Notes: generated from the sequence alone by a model not told the origin. 62,075 bases of DNA from an uncultured Roseburia sp. (GCA_947642555.1 CANRSX010000029.1:1-62075); one strand, 5' to 3'. Shown: positions 8,308-17,389, numbered from the stretch's first letter. Translations and numbers: made by a program.

Positions 8308-9356
8308 GTCTCTTTCTCAAATTCTATTATATAGACATAGTCAGCTCGCGATGGTATGCCAATAATCCTATCATCGACAATTACCGTACCAGCAATCTTT
8401 GCCATATTATGTTTGGCCCCTCCACATTTACTGATTTTGATCACCTCATCTGTCTTCGGATCATATTTCCATAGATAATCTCCACATCCAGGCATTCCAT
8501 ATATGCATCCATCATTAAAAAGGATATTATTATAACATCCTGGAATACCTATTTCTTTATGTATCATTCGGGTTGATCTTCTTTCAGGATCAATAAAAAG
8601 CATTCCTTTATCATATCCACTAAAACCAATCATAGTTCCATTTGAGAACACGCACACAGAAAATGTTGTTGAAAAAAGAAATTCTCCTATATATTTTATA
8701 GTACCTTTTTCAGGATCAAATTCTATTACCTTTTCATTTCTTTCTGGAAGGAAATATATTTTTCCGTTTGGATGCAAAACAGATCCACAATATTGAAATT
8801 TTAATTGATGCTTTGACAGCACTATTTTTTCACTTTGTTTATTCTCAAGATTAATCCTCAAAATATGATTACAATTACGGGGAGGCTGGTATAAATTTCC
8901 CTTATATATCACCCCACCATAATGATGTTCAAATGAATATCTTTGCCCTATATCAAAAGTCTCTATCTCTTCCGTATGGGGATTAATAGCCAGTAGCTTA
9001 TTTGATTTTCTTGGAAATCCATAAATTTTATCATTATAATATTCTCCACCCGACCATTTGTACTCATCGTTTCCCAAATTTCCAATTAGTTCATAATTCA
9101 ATTTCTCTATATCTAATGATAAGACTTTATCAAAACCTATAGGAATTCCATACACCCTTTTCCCTGCAAGAACAGCGCCACACCACTTATACTCGCCTTC
9201 TCTGCCTATCTTTACAGTACGAATTCTCTTTATCTTATAATTTTCTGGTTTGTCCACATCACATACTACAAACAAGGAAGAATTGTGATCACAGTTCTTC
9301 CTTTGGACAATTTTTATTAATTCTCTATTAATCACATTCTTAACAACACTAAACAT
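8304..9356 (-). CDS. predicted cytosolic beta-propeller protein in the polysaccharide operon
   Basis: 350 residues built of about six to seven repeats of roughly 45-50 residues. Each follows the pattern W-x-G, then a Y-G-I/F-P strand and a D-P or I-N turn (KWCGAVLAGKRVYGIP, KWSGGEYYNDKIYGFP, GCYNNILFNDGCIYGMP). This is a kelch-like/NHL-like propeller. There is no signal peptide or membrane helix. It carries no glycosyltransferase or hydrolase motif that I recognise. In the operon it sits between the flippase and the SDR pair, 25 nt from the former and overlapping the latter. It may be a scaffold or a lyase-like enzyme; function unknown. Confidence 0.6.
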   Translation of the reverse strand: MFSVVKNVINRELIKIVQRKNCDHNSSLFVVCDVDKPENYKIKRIRTVKIGREGEYKWCGAVLAGKRVYGIPIGFDKVLSLDIEKLNYELIGNLGNDEYKWSGGEYYNDKIYGFPRKSNKLLAINPHTEEIETFDIGQRYSFEHHYGGVIYKGNLYQPPRNCNHILRINLENKQSEKIVLSKHQLKFQYCGSVLHPNGKIYFLPERNEKVIEFDPEKGTIKYIGEFLFSTTFSVCVFSNGTMIGFSGYDKGMLFIDPERRSTRMIHKEIGIPGCYNNILFNDGCIYGMPGCGDYLWKYDPKTDEVIKISKCGGAKHNMAKIAGTVIVDDRIIGIPSRADYVYIIEFEKET

Positions 9357-9381
9357 TATCTCTTAGCCTATATATTCGTAT

Positions 9382-10911
9382 TTAAGATCTCTTTCTTATT
9401 CGCTGAATAATATACTTATAAGCCTCTTTGCTCTTGTCCATAGGTGCATAAACTACACACAATGTAATAGTCCCAAACACTCCAACAACTATTCCTCTTG
9501 CAACTATTGTCAACAAGATAGATTCAAATTCGATTTGGGATGTAATAGCAAGAAAAAGTGCACCTGTTATAACAGTCAGCAACAGATATATCATCTGCCT
9601 CATATAGTATTTTAGTCCACCATTTTTGTCCCCAAACAAAACCCGGAACAACGGTATCGAATAACCTAAATCATATATAAAAAGGACACTGACAATCGTT
9701 GATATTATTACTCCCGGAAGACCTATAAATACTACAAGCGTAATATTAAGAATCAAATTAACTATCGCTGCTATCATTGGTACCCATTTCGTATATTGCC
9801 AACTGCCTGAAGCATCCTGAAATACCGCAAGCATATCGCAGAATTTATGAACATACAAATATACTGCTAACAAAACAACTATTTCCATTCCAAGTATATT
9901 GTTTTCTCCAACCCAAAGCTTCATAAAAGGTTGACATATACATAAAAACATAATCGAACAAAATGAAGCCAAAAGCCCATATAAGTGGTTAAGAATGAAA
10001 AATATTTTTCTTCGCATTTCCATTGACTCCTCAACCAAAAGATTTCCAACACTTGGTATAAATGCATTCATTACAATTGAAAAGATTGCCATAAGTGCGG
10101 AAATAATATAAAAATAATTATCATATAAGCCAACCATTGCAATGCCAAAAAAAAGTTCTATTACTATGTTATCCGCTGATCCTCTAATCATTCCTCCTAC
10201 TCTTGAAATGAATAGTGCCTTAACACTGTCTATAATACCTTTTTGTTCGTCTTTTGCTATTACCCCTTTGGCTACATACTGCGGATATTTATTTCTTACA
10301 ATTACATTTATTAACAGCAAATTAACAATTGAGCCAAGTGGAAGAATAACAATATAACAATAATAATTTTGAAATAACAACAAAACTATACATTGAGAAC
10401 AGTATTGAAAAACAGCTGAAACCAGTAGTATGACATTTGATAAATCCACTCTCTGCGACGCATAAATAATTGATTGCTTATATGAAACCGAAAAATACCC
10501 TATAACTGTATTTAATAAGTTAATCAAAAAAATAATATAAACATTAACATCACTGGGCAGTTCTTCTCGAATGATTACCTTCAAAAACGGAAGCAAAACG
10601 ACACCAAAAATAATTACCAAAAAACCGATAGCATAATATACCTTTTTGTATAGCGATAGTAGCGCGCAAACCTTCTCATCATTTTTTTTTGCAATAGGTT
10701 CATACATTTTACTTATCATAGCACTTCCAAATCCCATCTCTGCTATGCTAAGTATTCCGACTACCGAAGCAAATAAGCCATTAATGCCTACGTACGTCAT
10801 TCCAAGTTGTCTGATAAGAAGAGTTCTAGTGACAAATGGCAGGATGGTAACAATAAATCTATATATTATCCCCCATAGAACAGCCCTTGTAACATTTTTC
10901 TTTCTGCTCAT
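9382..10911 (-). CDS. Wzx-type oligosaccharide flippase (MOP superfamily)
   Basis: 509 residues, almost entirely hydrophobic, with about 12-14 membrane helices and the N-terminal pattern seen in PST/Wzx transporters (positive start, then ILPFVTRTLLIRQLGMTYVGINGLF). It should move the undecaprenyl-linked repeat unit across the cytoplasmic membrane. It lies 5 nt after the pyruvyltransferase gene. It is the only flippase candidate in the locus and, with the Wzy-like protein at 20309-21601, defines a Wzx/Wzy-type assembly route. The AT-rich codon use matches its neighbours. Confidence 0.85.
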   Translation of the reverse strand: MSRKKNVTRAVLWGIIYRFIVTILPFVTRTLLIRQLGMTYVGINGLFASVVGILSIAEMGFGSAMISKMYEPIAKKNDEKVCALLSLYKKVYYAIGFLVIIFGVVLLPFLKVIIREELPSDVNVYIIFLINLLNTVIGYFSVSYKQSIIYASQRVDLSNVILLVSAVFQYCSQCIVLLLFQNYYCYIVILPLGSIVNLLLINVIVRNKYPQYVAKGVIAKDEQKGIIDSVKALFISRVGGMIRGSADNIVIELFFGIAMVGLYDNYFYIISALMAIFSIVMNAFIPSVGNLLVEESMEMRRKIFFILNHLYGLLASFCSIMFLCICQPFMKLWVGENNILGMEIVVLLAVYLYVHKFCDMLAVFQDASGSWQYTKWVPMIAAIVNLILNITLVVFIGLPGVIISTIVSVLFIYDLGYSIPLFRVLFGDKNGGLKYYMRQMIYLLLTVITGALFLAITSQIEFESILLTIVARGIVVGVFGTITLCVVYAPMDKSKEAYKYIIQRIRKRS

Positions 10912-10916
10912 ATCAA

Positions 10917-12182
10917 TTAATTTCTTTCTGGGAACTGTAAATCATCTAAAAAGCCAAAACAGTTTTCCTGCTGAATGATTTCTAGCTGCTTTCGGATTTT
11001 CTTTTTTCTTTCAACTAAATTTGCCAGCACGTCTTTTATTTGACATTTAATTCTATTGACAATATCATTCGAACTATCTATGTCAAAAACACAATCTTCC
11101 TGACCCAGCCAGGACATCATTTCCTGATACTTTTCATCCCAACTTATCGCTATACACGGAATCTCCTCCTTTAACGCATGTACCAATGCATGATATCGGG
11201 ATGCTACCAGCAGATCAAATTTTGAAATGAAAGCCTCGTATTCCCGACAATCCAAACAAGTTTCTATTAAATAAATATTGTCATTATGATTCTTAGTATA
11301 TAATTCTTTGCACACTTCTAAATCCTCATCTGAATGACTCATAATATACACACTATAGTTCAACTCAATCAGATAAATCATTACATCAGAATATATTTTT
11401 AATGCTGTCTCAATTCCATATCTTTTCACAATCTGTGTGTTTGGAACAATTGCTATATTTTTAACAGTCTTCATAACCGGCAAATCAACATTCGGAACAT
11501 CTACGAATATATTTTCCCAATTTACGGATTTGTGCAATAAAACCATATCTTTCATTTGTACTACATTATGAACTACTCCCATCTTCTCAAGATTACACTT
11601 ACTGAATGATTCTCTGGCATATATAACTGAAGCATAATTTAATGCCTTAGACATATTATGTTTGATCTGACCTTTCTTCCTATCCTTTAAATTACTAAAA
11701 TCCAATTGTCCTATTGTCTGTGGCATAAAAAAGAATGGAATTTTCATTTTTTTTGCCATGTTCAATCTTTTTATATATACCAAATTTTGCTTGTACGACC
11801 ATTTATCTCCGATTGCGTAACCACTTATATCTATAATATAATTAACATTCTTTATCTTCTTAATCTCTGAAAACGAAGAGAACAGGTCTTTTCTTCTTCC
11901 CATCAAGTATTTAAGAACATCTTTCATAAACCTTTTGATCGCTACAAACAGTGTCATCCAATCTCCGCAAACCATTTCAACGGTGTCTGGTGTCATTCTC
12001 ACATACTCAAATTTAAAATTAGCAAGGTTTAAATCTTCGCCAGTCTGAAATAAAATATCTATATTGGGATATCTTTTTCGCAGTTCATCTACAGTAATAA
12101 AAAGCATGGCCTGTGCGCCTTTATTACAAAAATTACCTCCTGTAATAAGCACTTTTCCTTCTAAATTTCTTTCACATATCAT
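10917..12182 (-). CDS. polysaccharide pyruvyltransferase family protein
   Basis: 421 residues, PS_pyruv_trans family. The N-terminus LITGGNFCNKGAQAMLF is the usual G-N-x-G-x-x-A start, and the C-terminal half has the SRYHALVHALKEEIPCIAISWDEKYQEMM block with the invariant RxH. Members add ketal-linked pyruvate from phosphoenolpyruvate to sugars of cell-surface glycans; some homologues are diverged glycosyltransferase-like proteins. It overlaps the preceding GT-D gene by 4 nt. FrhB-type iron-sulfur proteins often accompany this family in glycan loci, which fits the fusion protein four genes on. The acceptor sugar is unknown. Confidence 0.85.
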   Translation of the reverse strand: MICERNLEGKVLITGGNFCNKGAQAMLFITVDELRKRYPNIDILFQTGEDLNLANFKFEYVRMTPDTVEMVCGDWMTLFVAIKRFMKDVLKYLMGRRKDLFSSFSEIKKIKNVNYIIDISGYAIGDKWSYKQNLVYIKRLNMAKKMKIPFFFMPQTIGQLDFSNLKDRKKGQIKHNMSKALNYASVIYARESFSKCNLEKMGVVHNVVQMKDMVLLHKSVNWENIFVDVPNVDLPVMKTVKNIAIVPNTQIVKRYGIETALKIYSDVMIYLIELNYSVYIMSHSDEDLEVCKELYTKNHNDNIYLIETCLDCREYEAFISKFDLLVASRYHALVHALKEEIPCIAISWDEKYQEMMSWLGQEDCVFDIDSSNDIVNRIKCQIKDVLANLVERKKKIRKQLEIIQQENCFGFLDDLQFPERN

Positions 12183-13063
12183 TTTAATCTATAATCCTCC
12201 AAATAAAACTCCTCGGCACTCTCTCTATCCTTTTTTACTTTCTTCATATAGCTATCATAATCTTTCGGCATATGGCCAATATCATATACTATATACCCTT
12301 CCTTAGTAAGTTCATATGCCATAACCTTAGCTGTGGCTCCAACTGCCAAACAAATAACATCAGACTTTGGACGCATTCTAGCCTTCTCCATCATTTTTTC
12401 ATAGTCTGAAAATGCATTTTTTGATGCGCAGAACTCTAATGTAATTTTACCAGCCTCATCAAAAATATAATAATCCAAATTCTTATAAGCCTGCTCTCCC
12501 ATAAACAATGATATATTCTTTCCTCGAAAGAGTAATTTTAGCTTCATAAACCAGTCGTGAGTCTCTTTGTCAGACAATGAAAAATACTTCTGGCTAAACC
12601 CAGTATCAATATATGTATAATTATTGCTACAATTTTCCAAATAAAACTCTCTATATTTATCTGCATACATAAGATAAAACCGGTTAGAAAATTCATTTTG
12701 ACTCCAAAGATCAAAATCAAAATAATCATATCCTATACCTATATACGCATTAGCACTAGTATCAGTAAGTGCCAATTTGAGCTTTTTTGCAAGCTCAGGA
12801 TGATTTTCCTGCGTTCCTGCACAACCACCCGTCATCAAATTGATTTCACCATCACCAAATCGATAAAACGATTTAGGATGCATCAACAATAAATCCAGTG
12901 TTTCATCGCTATTCAATATTTTGAGCTTCTTTTCTTCTACAGGCTTTAATAATTTCCCATACATTATTCCCCTTTTTAAATACCCTATATTATTAAAATA
13001 CATTTCTTCAAGTCTTGTTGACGATAGAAATCTTAAATTATGGAGTAAAATCCTTAGGCTCAT
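12179..13063 (-). CDS. GT-D fold glycosyltransferase (DUF1792 / SP_1767 type)
   Basis: 294 residues from the ATG at 13063, favoured because the GGGGGG ribosome site is 9 nt ahead; an ATG two codons earlier would be only 3 nt from it. The diagnostic block is HPKSFYRFGDGEINLMTGG near residue 65, the DxE motif of GT-D transferases, followed by conserved NAYIGIGYDYFD and LAVGATAKVMAYEL. Characterised members add a hexose to glycan chains in serine-rich repeat adhesin glycosylation or capsules. Cytosolic; the donor and acceptor are not determined. Confidence 0.8.
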   Translation of the reverse strand: MSLRILLHNLRFLSSTRLEEMYFNNIGYLKRGIMYGKLLKPVEEKKLKILNSDETLDLLLMHPKSFYRFGDGEINLMTGGCAGTQENHPELAKKLKLALTDTSANAYIGIGYDYFDFDLWSQNEFSNRFYLMYADKYREFYLENCSNNYTYIDTGFSQKYFSLSDKETHDWFMKLKLLFRGKNISLFMGEQAYKNLDYYIFDEAGKITLEFCASKNAFSDYEKMMEKARMRPKSDVICLAVGATAKVMAYELTKEGYIVYDIGHMPKDYDSYMKKVKKDRESAEEFYLEDYRLK

Positions 13064-13162
13064 ACACATATTCCCCCCAGATCCATCTATTTTAATGTTT
13101 TTCCAAATCCGCTTCTTATTTTTTAACGTTAAAATCTATCATTCTTTTTGGCACAAACATTT

Positions 13163-13585
13163 CTAATTCTCTTTAATAATATGTACAAATTCATCATAAT
13201 CACGAATATATTCATCCGGATCATAATGCGTACTCGCCAGTACTAATAACACAGAATCCTTGCTGAAATCATACATATCTTTCCATACCATTGTCGGCAG
13301 ATAAATACCTGTGTGTGGCCGGTTTAGACAATATACCGCCTCATTTCCCTCGCCGTCCTTTACCCTGACTTTACTTGTCCCTGCAACATTGATTAGTACA
13401 AACTCGCTCTCCCTGTTTGCATGCTGTCCTCTTACCACTTCAGGATCAGATCCGTATATATAAAATGTCCTTTTGATCTCAAACGGTATATCCTGATTTC
13501 CTTCTACAATTACCAAATGTCCTCGTTCATCTCCACGCTGCTGAAATTCAAGCATTTTAACTTTATTCATATTATGTAAAATCAT
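13163..13585 (-). CDS. fdtA: FdtA/QdtA-like sugar 3,4-ketoisomerase (cupin)
   Basis: 140 residues, single cupin domain of the WxcM/FdtA group: GDERGHLVIVEG near the start, IKRTFYIY, then VVRGQHANRESEFVLI. Characterised relatives turn dTDP-4-keto-6-deoxyglucose into the 3-keto isomer for 3-amino sugars. Odd point: the family normally shows a HAH motif after RG, and here the second His is Asn, so the catalytic outcome is uncertain. The ATG follows the GNAT stop with no gap and has GGGAG upstream. It forms a set with the aminotransferase and GNAT just before it. The nucleotide carried may be CDP rather than dTDP here. Confidence 0.7.
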   Translation of the reverse strand: MILHNMNKVKMLEFQQRGDERGHLVIVEGNQDIPFEIKRTFYIYGSDPEVVRGQHANRESEFVLINVAGTSKVRVKDGEGNEAVYCLNRPHTGIYLPTMVWKDMYDFSKDSVLLVLASTHYDPDEYIRDYDEFVHIIKEN

Positions 13586-14182
13586 TTATCTATTCTCCCA
13601 TATAAGCTTTTCCATACTTATATCATTTTCCTGAAACAATAATATTTTGAAAATATCTTCATTTATATTCACCAAATCTTCCGCATCTATCTCCATTTCA
13701 TATTCGAATCCACCTTTAGAAAAAGTATGTTTCCCAACAATCTTAAAACCCAGCTTCTCATATATTGTTTTGGCTGCAGCATTATCTTCATGTACGTCCA
13801 AAGAAAATTTTTTTATATTTAGTTTTTGCATTGCAAGGCACATCACCATTAAAAAAGAATATTTTCCGACATTTTTTCCCCGTGCTGCCACTTCTCCAAT
13901 TACAATCTTTCCAATTTCACACTTATGATCTCTAAAATTGTATAGAGCCAATGCGCCTACCGGTCCAATTCCCCGCAAGTTAATGATAAAAAAAAGACGA
14001 TCCGAATCGTAAATATAAGACTCAAACCATTTTTCCTGCATTGATTCCGTCACATAACCAATATCCCTCAGATACCGATTCAGTCCTTTTTCATTTCTCC
14101 ATTTTCTTAGCAATTCAATATCATATCTGTGCAGCGGACGCAGAAGAATTTCTCCATACTCCGCACAATAAGAATGTATCAT
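13586..14182 (-). CDS. GNAT-family sugar N-acyltransferase
   Basis: 198 residues, GNAT fold of the RimJ/RimL type: LLRPLHRYDIELLRKWRN at the N-terminus, IGKIVIGEVAARGKNVG as the acetyl-CoA binding segment and VHEDNAAAKTIYEKLGF as the terminal motif. Placed between a sugar aminotransferase and an FdtA-like isomerase, it most likely acylates the new 3-amino group of the nucleotide-linked sugar. The start overlaps the aminotransferase stop by 4 nt. The acyl donor may be acetyl-CoA, but other CoA esters are possible. Confidence 0.8.
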   Translation of the reverse strand: MIHSYCAEYGEILLRPLHRYDIELLRKWRNEKGLNRYLRDIGYVTESMQEKWFESYIYDSDRLFFIINLRGIGPVGALALYNFRDHKCEIGKIVIGEVAARGKNVGKYSFLMVMCLAMQKLNIKKFSLDVHEDNAAAKTIYEKLGFKIVGKHTFSKGGFEYEMEIDAEDLVNINEDIFKILLFQENDISMEKLIWENR

Positions 14183-15282
14183 TCCTTACCCTCAAAACAG
14201 TTGACTGCTTCTATTATCTGTGTCTGTTCTCTTTCGGTCATCCCATTAAACATTGGAAGCGAACAAACTTCGTTCGCATATCTTTCCGTAATCAGAAGGA
14301 ACCCGGGCTTGTAGCCAAGATAATCATATGCCTCTGACAGATGCGGAGGTATCGGATAATGAATCAGCGTTCCAACTCCATTGTCCTCCATATGTTTCAT
14401 AAACGCTTCTCTCTGTCTGCACCGTATCACAAACTGATGCCAGACATTGCGTTCCCCGTTTCCTGTTCTAGGCTTTGGAAGCATAATAATTTCATTCTTA
14501 ATTTCCTGCAGATACCGCTCTGCAATTTTCTCTCTTTCACAGGTCAGCTCCTCCAAATGCTGTAGTTTTACCCGAAGAAGTCCAGCCTGCAATTCATCCA
14601 GTCTGGAATTTGCTCCAACTACTTTATTTAAATAGCGTTTTTCGCTCCCATAATTCCGATACATCCGAAAGTTTTTCGCTATTTGTTCATCATCTGTTAC
14701 AATTGCCCCGGCATCACCGAATGCTCCCAGATTTTTAGAAGGATAAAAAGAAAAGCATCCGATATCACCGAATGCTCCTGTCATTTTTCCGTCGTACATC
14801 GCACCATGCGACTGTGCACAATCCTCAACCAGCCGAAGATGATGTCGTTTACATATATTCACAATTTTATCCATTTCAGAAGGAATTCCATAAAGATGTA
14901 CGGCCAAAACTGCTTTTGTCCGATCAGTTATTTTCTCCTCTATCCGTTCGGCATCAATACTGTAATATTCATCCGGTTCGACGAACACAGGTATCGCCCC
15001 GTTGATCGTAATCCCCATCACACTTGCAATATATGTATTGCCCTGAACAATCACCTCGTCGCCAGCACCTATGCCAAGGATCCGAAATGCAAGCCATAAT
15101 GCATCCAATCCGCTGGCCAGTCCGACACAATATTTCGTTCCACAGTAATCGGCCCATTCCCGCTCAAATGTTTCCACTTCTCTGCCAAGTACATACCAAC
15201 CGGATCGAAGGACTTCCAGCACTTTTTTCTCATATTCATCCTGATATAGTTCAAATCCTCGTCCAAGGTCATTTGCTTTCAT
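14179..15282 (-). CDS. fdtB: DegT/DnrJ/EryC1/StrS sugar aminotransferase (FdtB-like)
   Basis: 367 residues from the ATG at 15282; GTG or TTG starts up to 9 nt earlier are possible. PLP enzyme with SGLDALWLAFR, VEDCAQSHGA and the PLP lysine in FYPSKNLGAFGDAGAI. The N-terminal SGWYVLG matches the FdtB/QdtB subgroup that aminates 3-keto-6-deoxyhexoses. The start ATG overlaps the stop of the small upstream frame as TGATG. With the GNAT and FdtA-like genes it forms a 3-amino-3,6-dideoxyhexose cassette. No RmlA or RmlB is in the window, so a CDP-linked substrate made by RfbF/RfbG is possible. Confidence 0.82.
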   Translation of the reverse strand: MKANDLGRGFELYQDEYEKKVLEVLRSGWYVLGREVETFEREWADYCGTKYCVGLASGLDALWLAFRILGIGAGDEVIVQGNTYIASVMGITINGAIPVFVEPDEYYSIDAERIEEKITDRTKAVLAVHLYGIPSEMDKIVNICKRHHLRLVEDCAQSHGAMYDGKMTGAFGDIGCFSFYPSKNLGAFGDAGAIVTDDEQIAKNFRMYRNYGSEKRYLNKVVGANSRLDELQAGLLRVKLQHLEELTCEREKIAERYLQEIKNEIIMLPKPRTGNGERNVWHQFVIRCRQREAFMKHMEDNGVGTLIHYPIPPHLSEAYDYLGYKPGFLLITERYANEVCSLPMFNGMTEREQTQIIEAVNCFEGKE

Positions 15283-15473
15283 CAACGACACTTTCCTCCC
15301 ATTATTATATCCGCAGCCTCAGAAGCTTCCTGTTCTTCCATGCATATCCATCCATTATTAATAGCTATCCCTGTCAGCACCAACAAGATAACCAATATGC
15401 TGATCGCTGTCAATATATAGGAATCAAAATCAACATCCTCAGCGTATTCTTCAATTGCAATAGTGGACGACAT
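15282..15473 (-). CDS. possible small membrane protein or remnant
   Basis: 63 codons from the ATG at 15473, and the same frame is open back to the stop of the preceding glycosyltransferase (15554). One strong helix (YILTAISILVILLVLTGIAI) and an acidic tail. The gap it fills would otherwise be 270 nt in an operon where genes nearly always touch. Its stop overlaps the aminotransferase ATG as TGATG, and the GGAGG for that ATG lies inside it. Against it: no clear ribosome site ahead of its own ATG, and I recognise no family. It may be a tail of a decayed membrane gene. Confidence 0.35.
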   Translation of the reverse strand: MSSTIAIEEYAEDVDFDSYILTAISILVILLVLTGIAINNGWICMEEQEASEAADIIMGGKCR

Positions 15474-15554
15474 TCCCAGCAGAATAAAAGCCTCAAAAAT
15501 AGGCAGATACGATATGTATACACTGTAAATACCAAATCTGTAGTTTTCCTCTGA

Positions 15555-16808
15555 TTATTCTGTTTTCTGCGTCCCATTTATCTCTTCATAGTCAAATGCA
15601 TGTACATTTCTAAAACGAATATTATTGTAAACATTATTCATATGGTGCCTGAAGCACTCATACCCATTCAAGAGACTGCCCTGATACTTTGTCCTGTATC
15701 TGGCAAAAGCTTTCATACACGTGTCAATATCATACATGATGCTTACTTTCTGAAAAGAATCCTTACATGCCTCTTTATATTCATTCCGACTCCACTCAAA
15801 TGACTGACGGATCAAAGCAGACGCTTTTTCTTTTACCCCCTGTTCTGTCCCAAAATATCCAGGCCTGTCTGCAATAAAATGATCGCTCAGGTTTTCACGG
15901 GTACTGTACTGCACTGCAATTGCCGGTTTGTAATTCAAGGCCGCATCCAGTACGCTTGTCCCCATCCCGATAAATACTTTGCACTTTCTCATTTCTGCTA
16001 ACAGTTCTTCATAAGGAAGCCATTCTTCTAAAAAAATATCTTTTCGAACGTCTTCTGAAGTTTGTCGGATTTTCGTCTTTAATTCGTCAATATCATCGCC
16101 GGCAGATATAATCTGCAGCTTTATATGTGGAAAATCTTTCTTTAAAATCACAAAATCATCTATCAATCCCAGCATATATCCCTTATATGGAAAATCCGCC
16201 CTGGCTGCCGTCATAATAATATTACTGTCGTATCCATCGTTTATGATATTATCTGCATCGCTTCTGCTTTGGCAATACATCGGCAGACGGATAATCGCCG
16301 GTGGAGGGTCCAGCTGTACCTTCATATAATGATCACTTTCACGTGTATTGATCTCATCCATCATAACAATCGCGCGGTTCACATTCATACGCTTATATAT
16401 TTTCCGGTAAGAACGGATCGCATATTCCTGTAGCAACCGGCTTTTAAACCCGATTCCCTTTTTAAATGTCTCCGGATGAATGCAGTATAGACAGTGATCA
16501 AATTTCAAATGACTGATTTTTTTCATCCGTTCTATGTCCATATAGAATGTCCATGCGAAACTGATGACATGAAGCTCTTCTTCCTGCTGCAGTTCTCTGA
16601 AAATATCCGCAGTCTGTCTGGCATTTTTTATATCTGTACAGATAATCTTTGTACTAAATGAGTGAATCTTATCCGTAATCTCTTTGTTGGAATCGCTCGC
16701 GCACACAATAACGGACCGCATATTGTGCTCATACAGCCACTGGCACATCCGAAGCATCAACGTATGAGATCCTCCGTAAACACCGAGTGTATCATTTATA
16801 ACGATCAT
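15555..16808 (-). CDS. glycosyltransferase, GT-B fold (GT4-like)
   Basis: 417 residues. The N-terminus INDTLGVYGGSHTLMLRMCQWL is the GT4-type glycine-rich start; the C-terminal half has MTAARADFPYKGYMLGLIDDF, IFLEEWLPYEELLAEM and VLDAALNYKPAIAV, arranged like the E-x7-E region of GT4 enzymes, though the second Glu is not obvious. No membrane segment; it should work at the inner membrane face on the lipid-linked repeat unit. It overlaps the RmlC-like gene by 4 nt. Donor unknown. Confidence 0.75.
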   Translation of the reverse strand: MIVINDTLGVYGGSHTLMLRMCQWLYEHNMRSVIVCASDSNKEITDKIHSFSTKIICTDIKNARQTADIFRELQQEEELHVISFAWTFYMDIERMKKISHLKFDHCLYCIHPETFKKGIGFKSRLLQEYAIRSYRKIYKRMNVNRAIVMMDEINTRESDHYMKVQLDPPPAIIRLPMYCQSRSDADNIINDGYDSNIIMTAARADFPYKGYMLGLIDDFVILKKDFPHIKLQIISAGDDIDELKTKIRQTSEDVRKDIFLEEWLPYEELLAEMRKCKVFIGMGTSVLDAALNYKPAIAVQYSTRENLSDHFIADRPGYFGTEQGVKEKASALIRQSFEWSRNEYKEACKDSFQKVSIMYDIDTCMKAFARYRTKYQGSLLNGYECFRHHMNNVYNNIRFRNVHAFDYEEINGTQKTE

Positions 16809-17377
16809 GTAAAGTCACCCATCCGATATTCCTGAAAGCTCATCAGCGATTGATCCTTTTCACTAATAATCAGTCTGTCTCTTCCTCCAATTTTTTCAAA
16901 AGGCCATTGGATCCCGATGTCCGGATCATCATATCGGATCCCACTGTCGCCTTCTCCAACAAACACCTCTCCGCATTTGTAACTGACAACGGATTCTTCC
17001 AGTACCAGGTAACCATGCCCGAAATACTCCGGTATATACAACTCTGCGCGGTTTTCACCGCTGAGTTCAAACCCCTGCCACTGTCCGAATGTTTCCGAAT
17101 CCTTACGGAGATCCACAATAACGTCATATACGCTTCCGCTGATACAGCGCACCAGTTTTGCCTGCTGATGTCCGAGCTGAAAATGAATGGCGCGGATCAC
17201 CCCTTTATGTGAAATGGTATAAAATACTTCCTTCAGCTCATGCTCAATTCCATGATTTCTGAATTCATCAATATTATAGTCCTTGACCAGCCCGCCTCGT
17301 TCATCCGGAGCATAGAAAGGTCGGATCATATAGGCTCCTTTTAACGCGGTTTCCTCAAAAGCAAATTTTTCTATCAA
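16805..17377 (-). CDS. dTDP-4-dehydrorhamnose 3,5-epimerase family protein (RmlC-like)
   Basis: 190 residues with a TTG start preceded by AGAGGATG. RmlC cupin: FYAPDERGG, VIRAIHFQ with the base His, LRKDSETFGQW, and YIPEYFGHGYLVLEE. In RmlC a Tyr pair follows the YKC motif and supplies the acid; here the corresponding residues read Val-Phe, which suggests a changed outcome, such as epimerisation at one carbon only. Next to RfbF and an aminotransferase it probably acts on a CDP-4-keto-6-deoxyhexose. Overlaps the next gene by 4 nt. Confidence 0.75.
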   Translation of the reverse strand: MIEKFAFEETALKGAYMIRPFYAPDERGGLVKDYNIDEFRNHGIEHELKEVFYTISHKGVIRAIHFQLGHQQAKLVRCISGSVYDVIVDLRKDSETFGQWQGFELSGENRAELYIPEYFGHGYLVLEESVVSYKCGEVFVGEGDSGIRYDDPDIGIQWPFEKIGGRDRLIISEKDQSLMSFQEYRMGDFT

Positions 17378-17389
17378 TCTTTCATCCTC

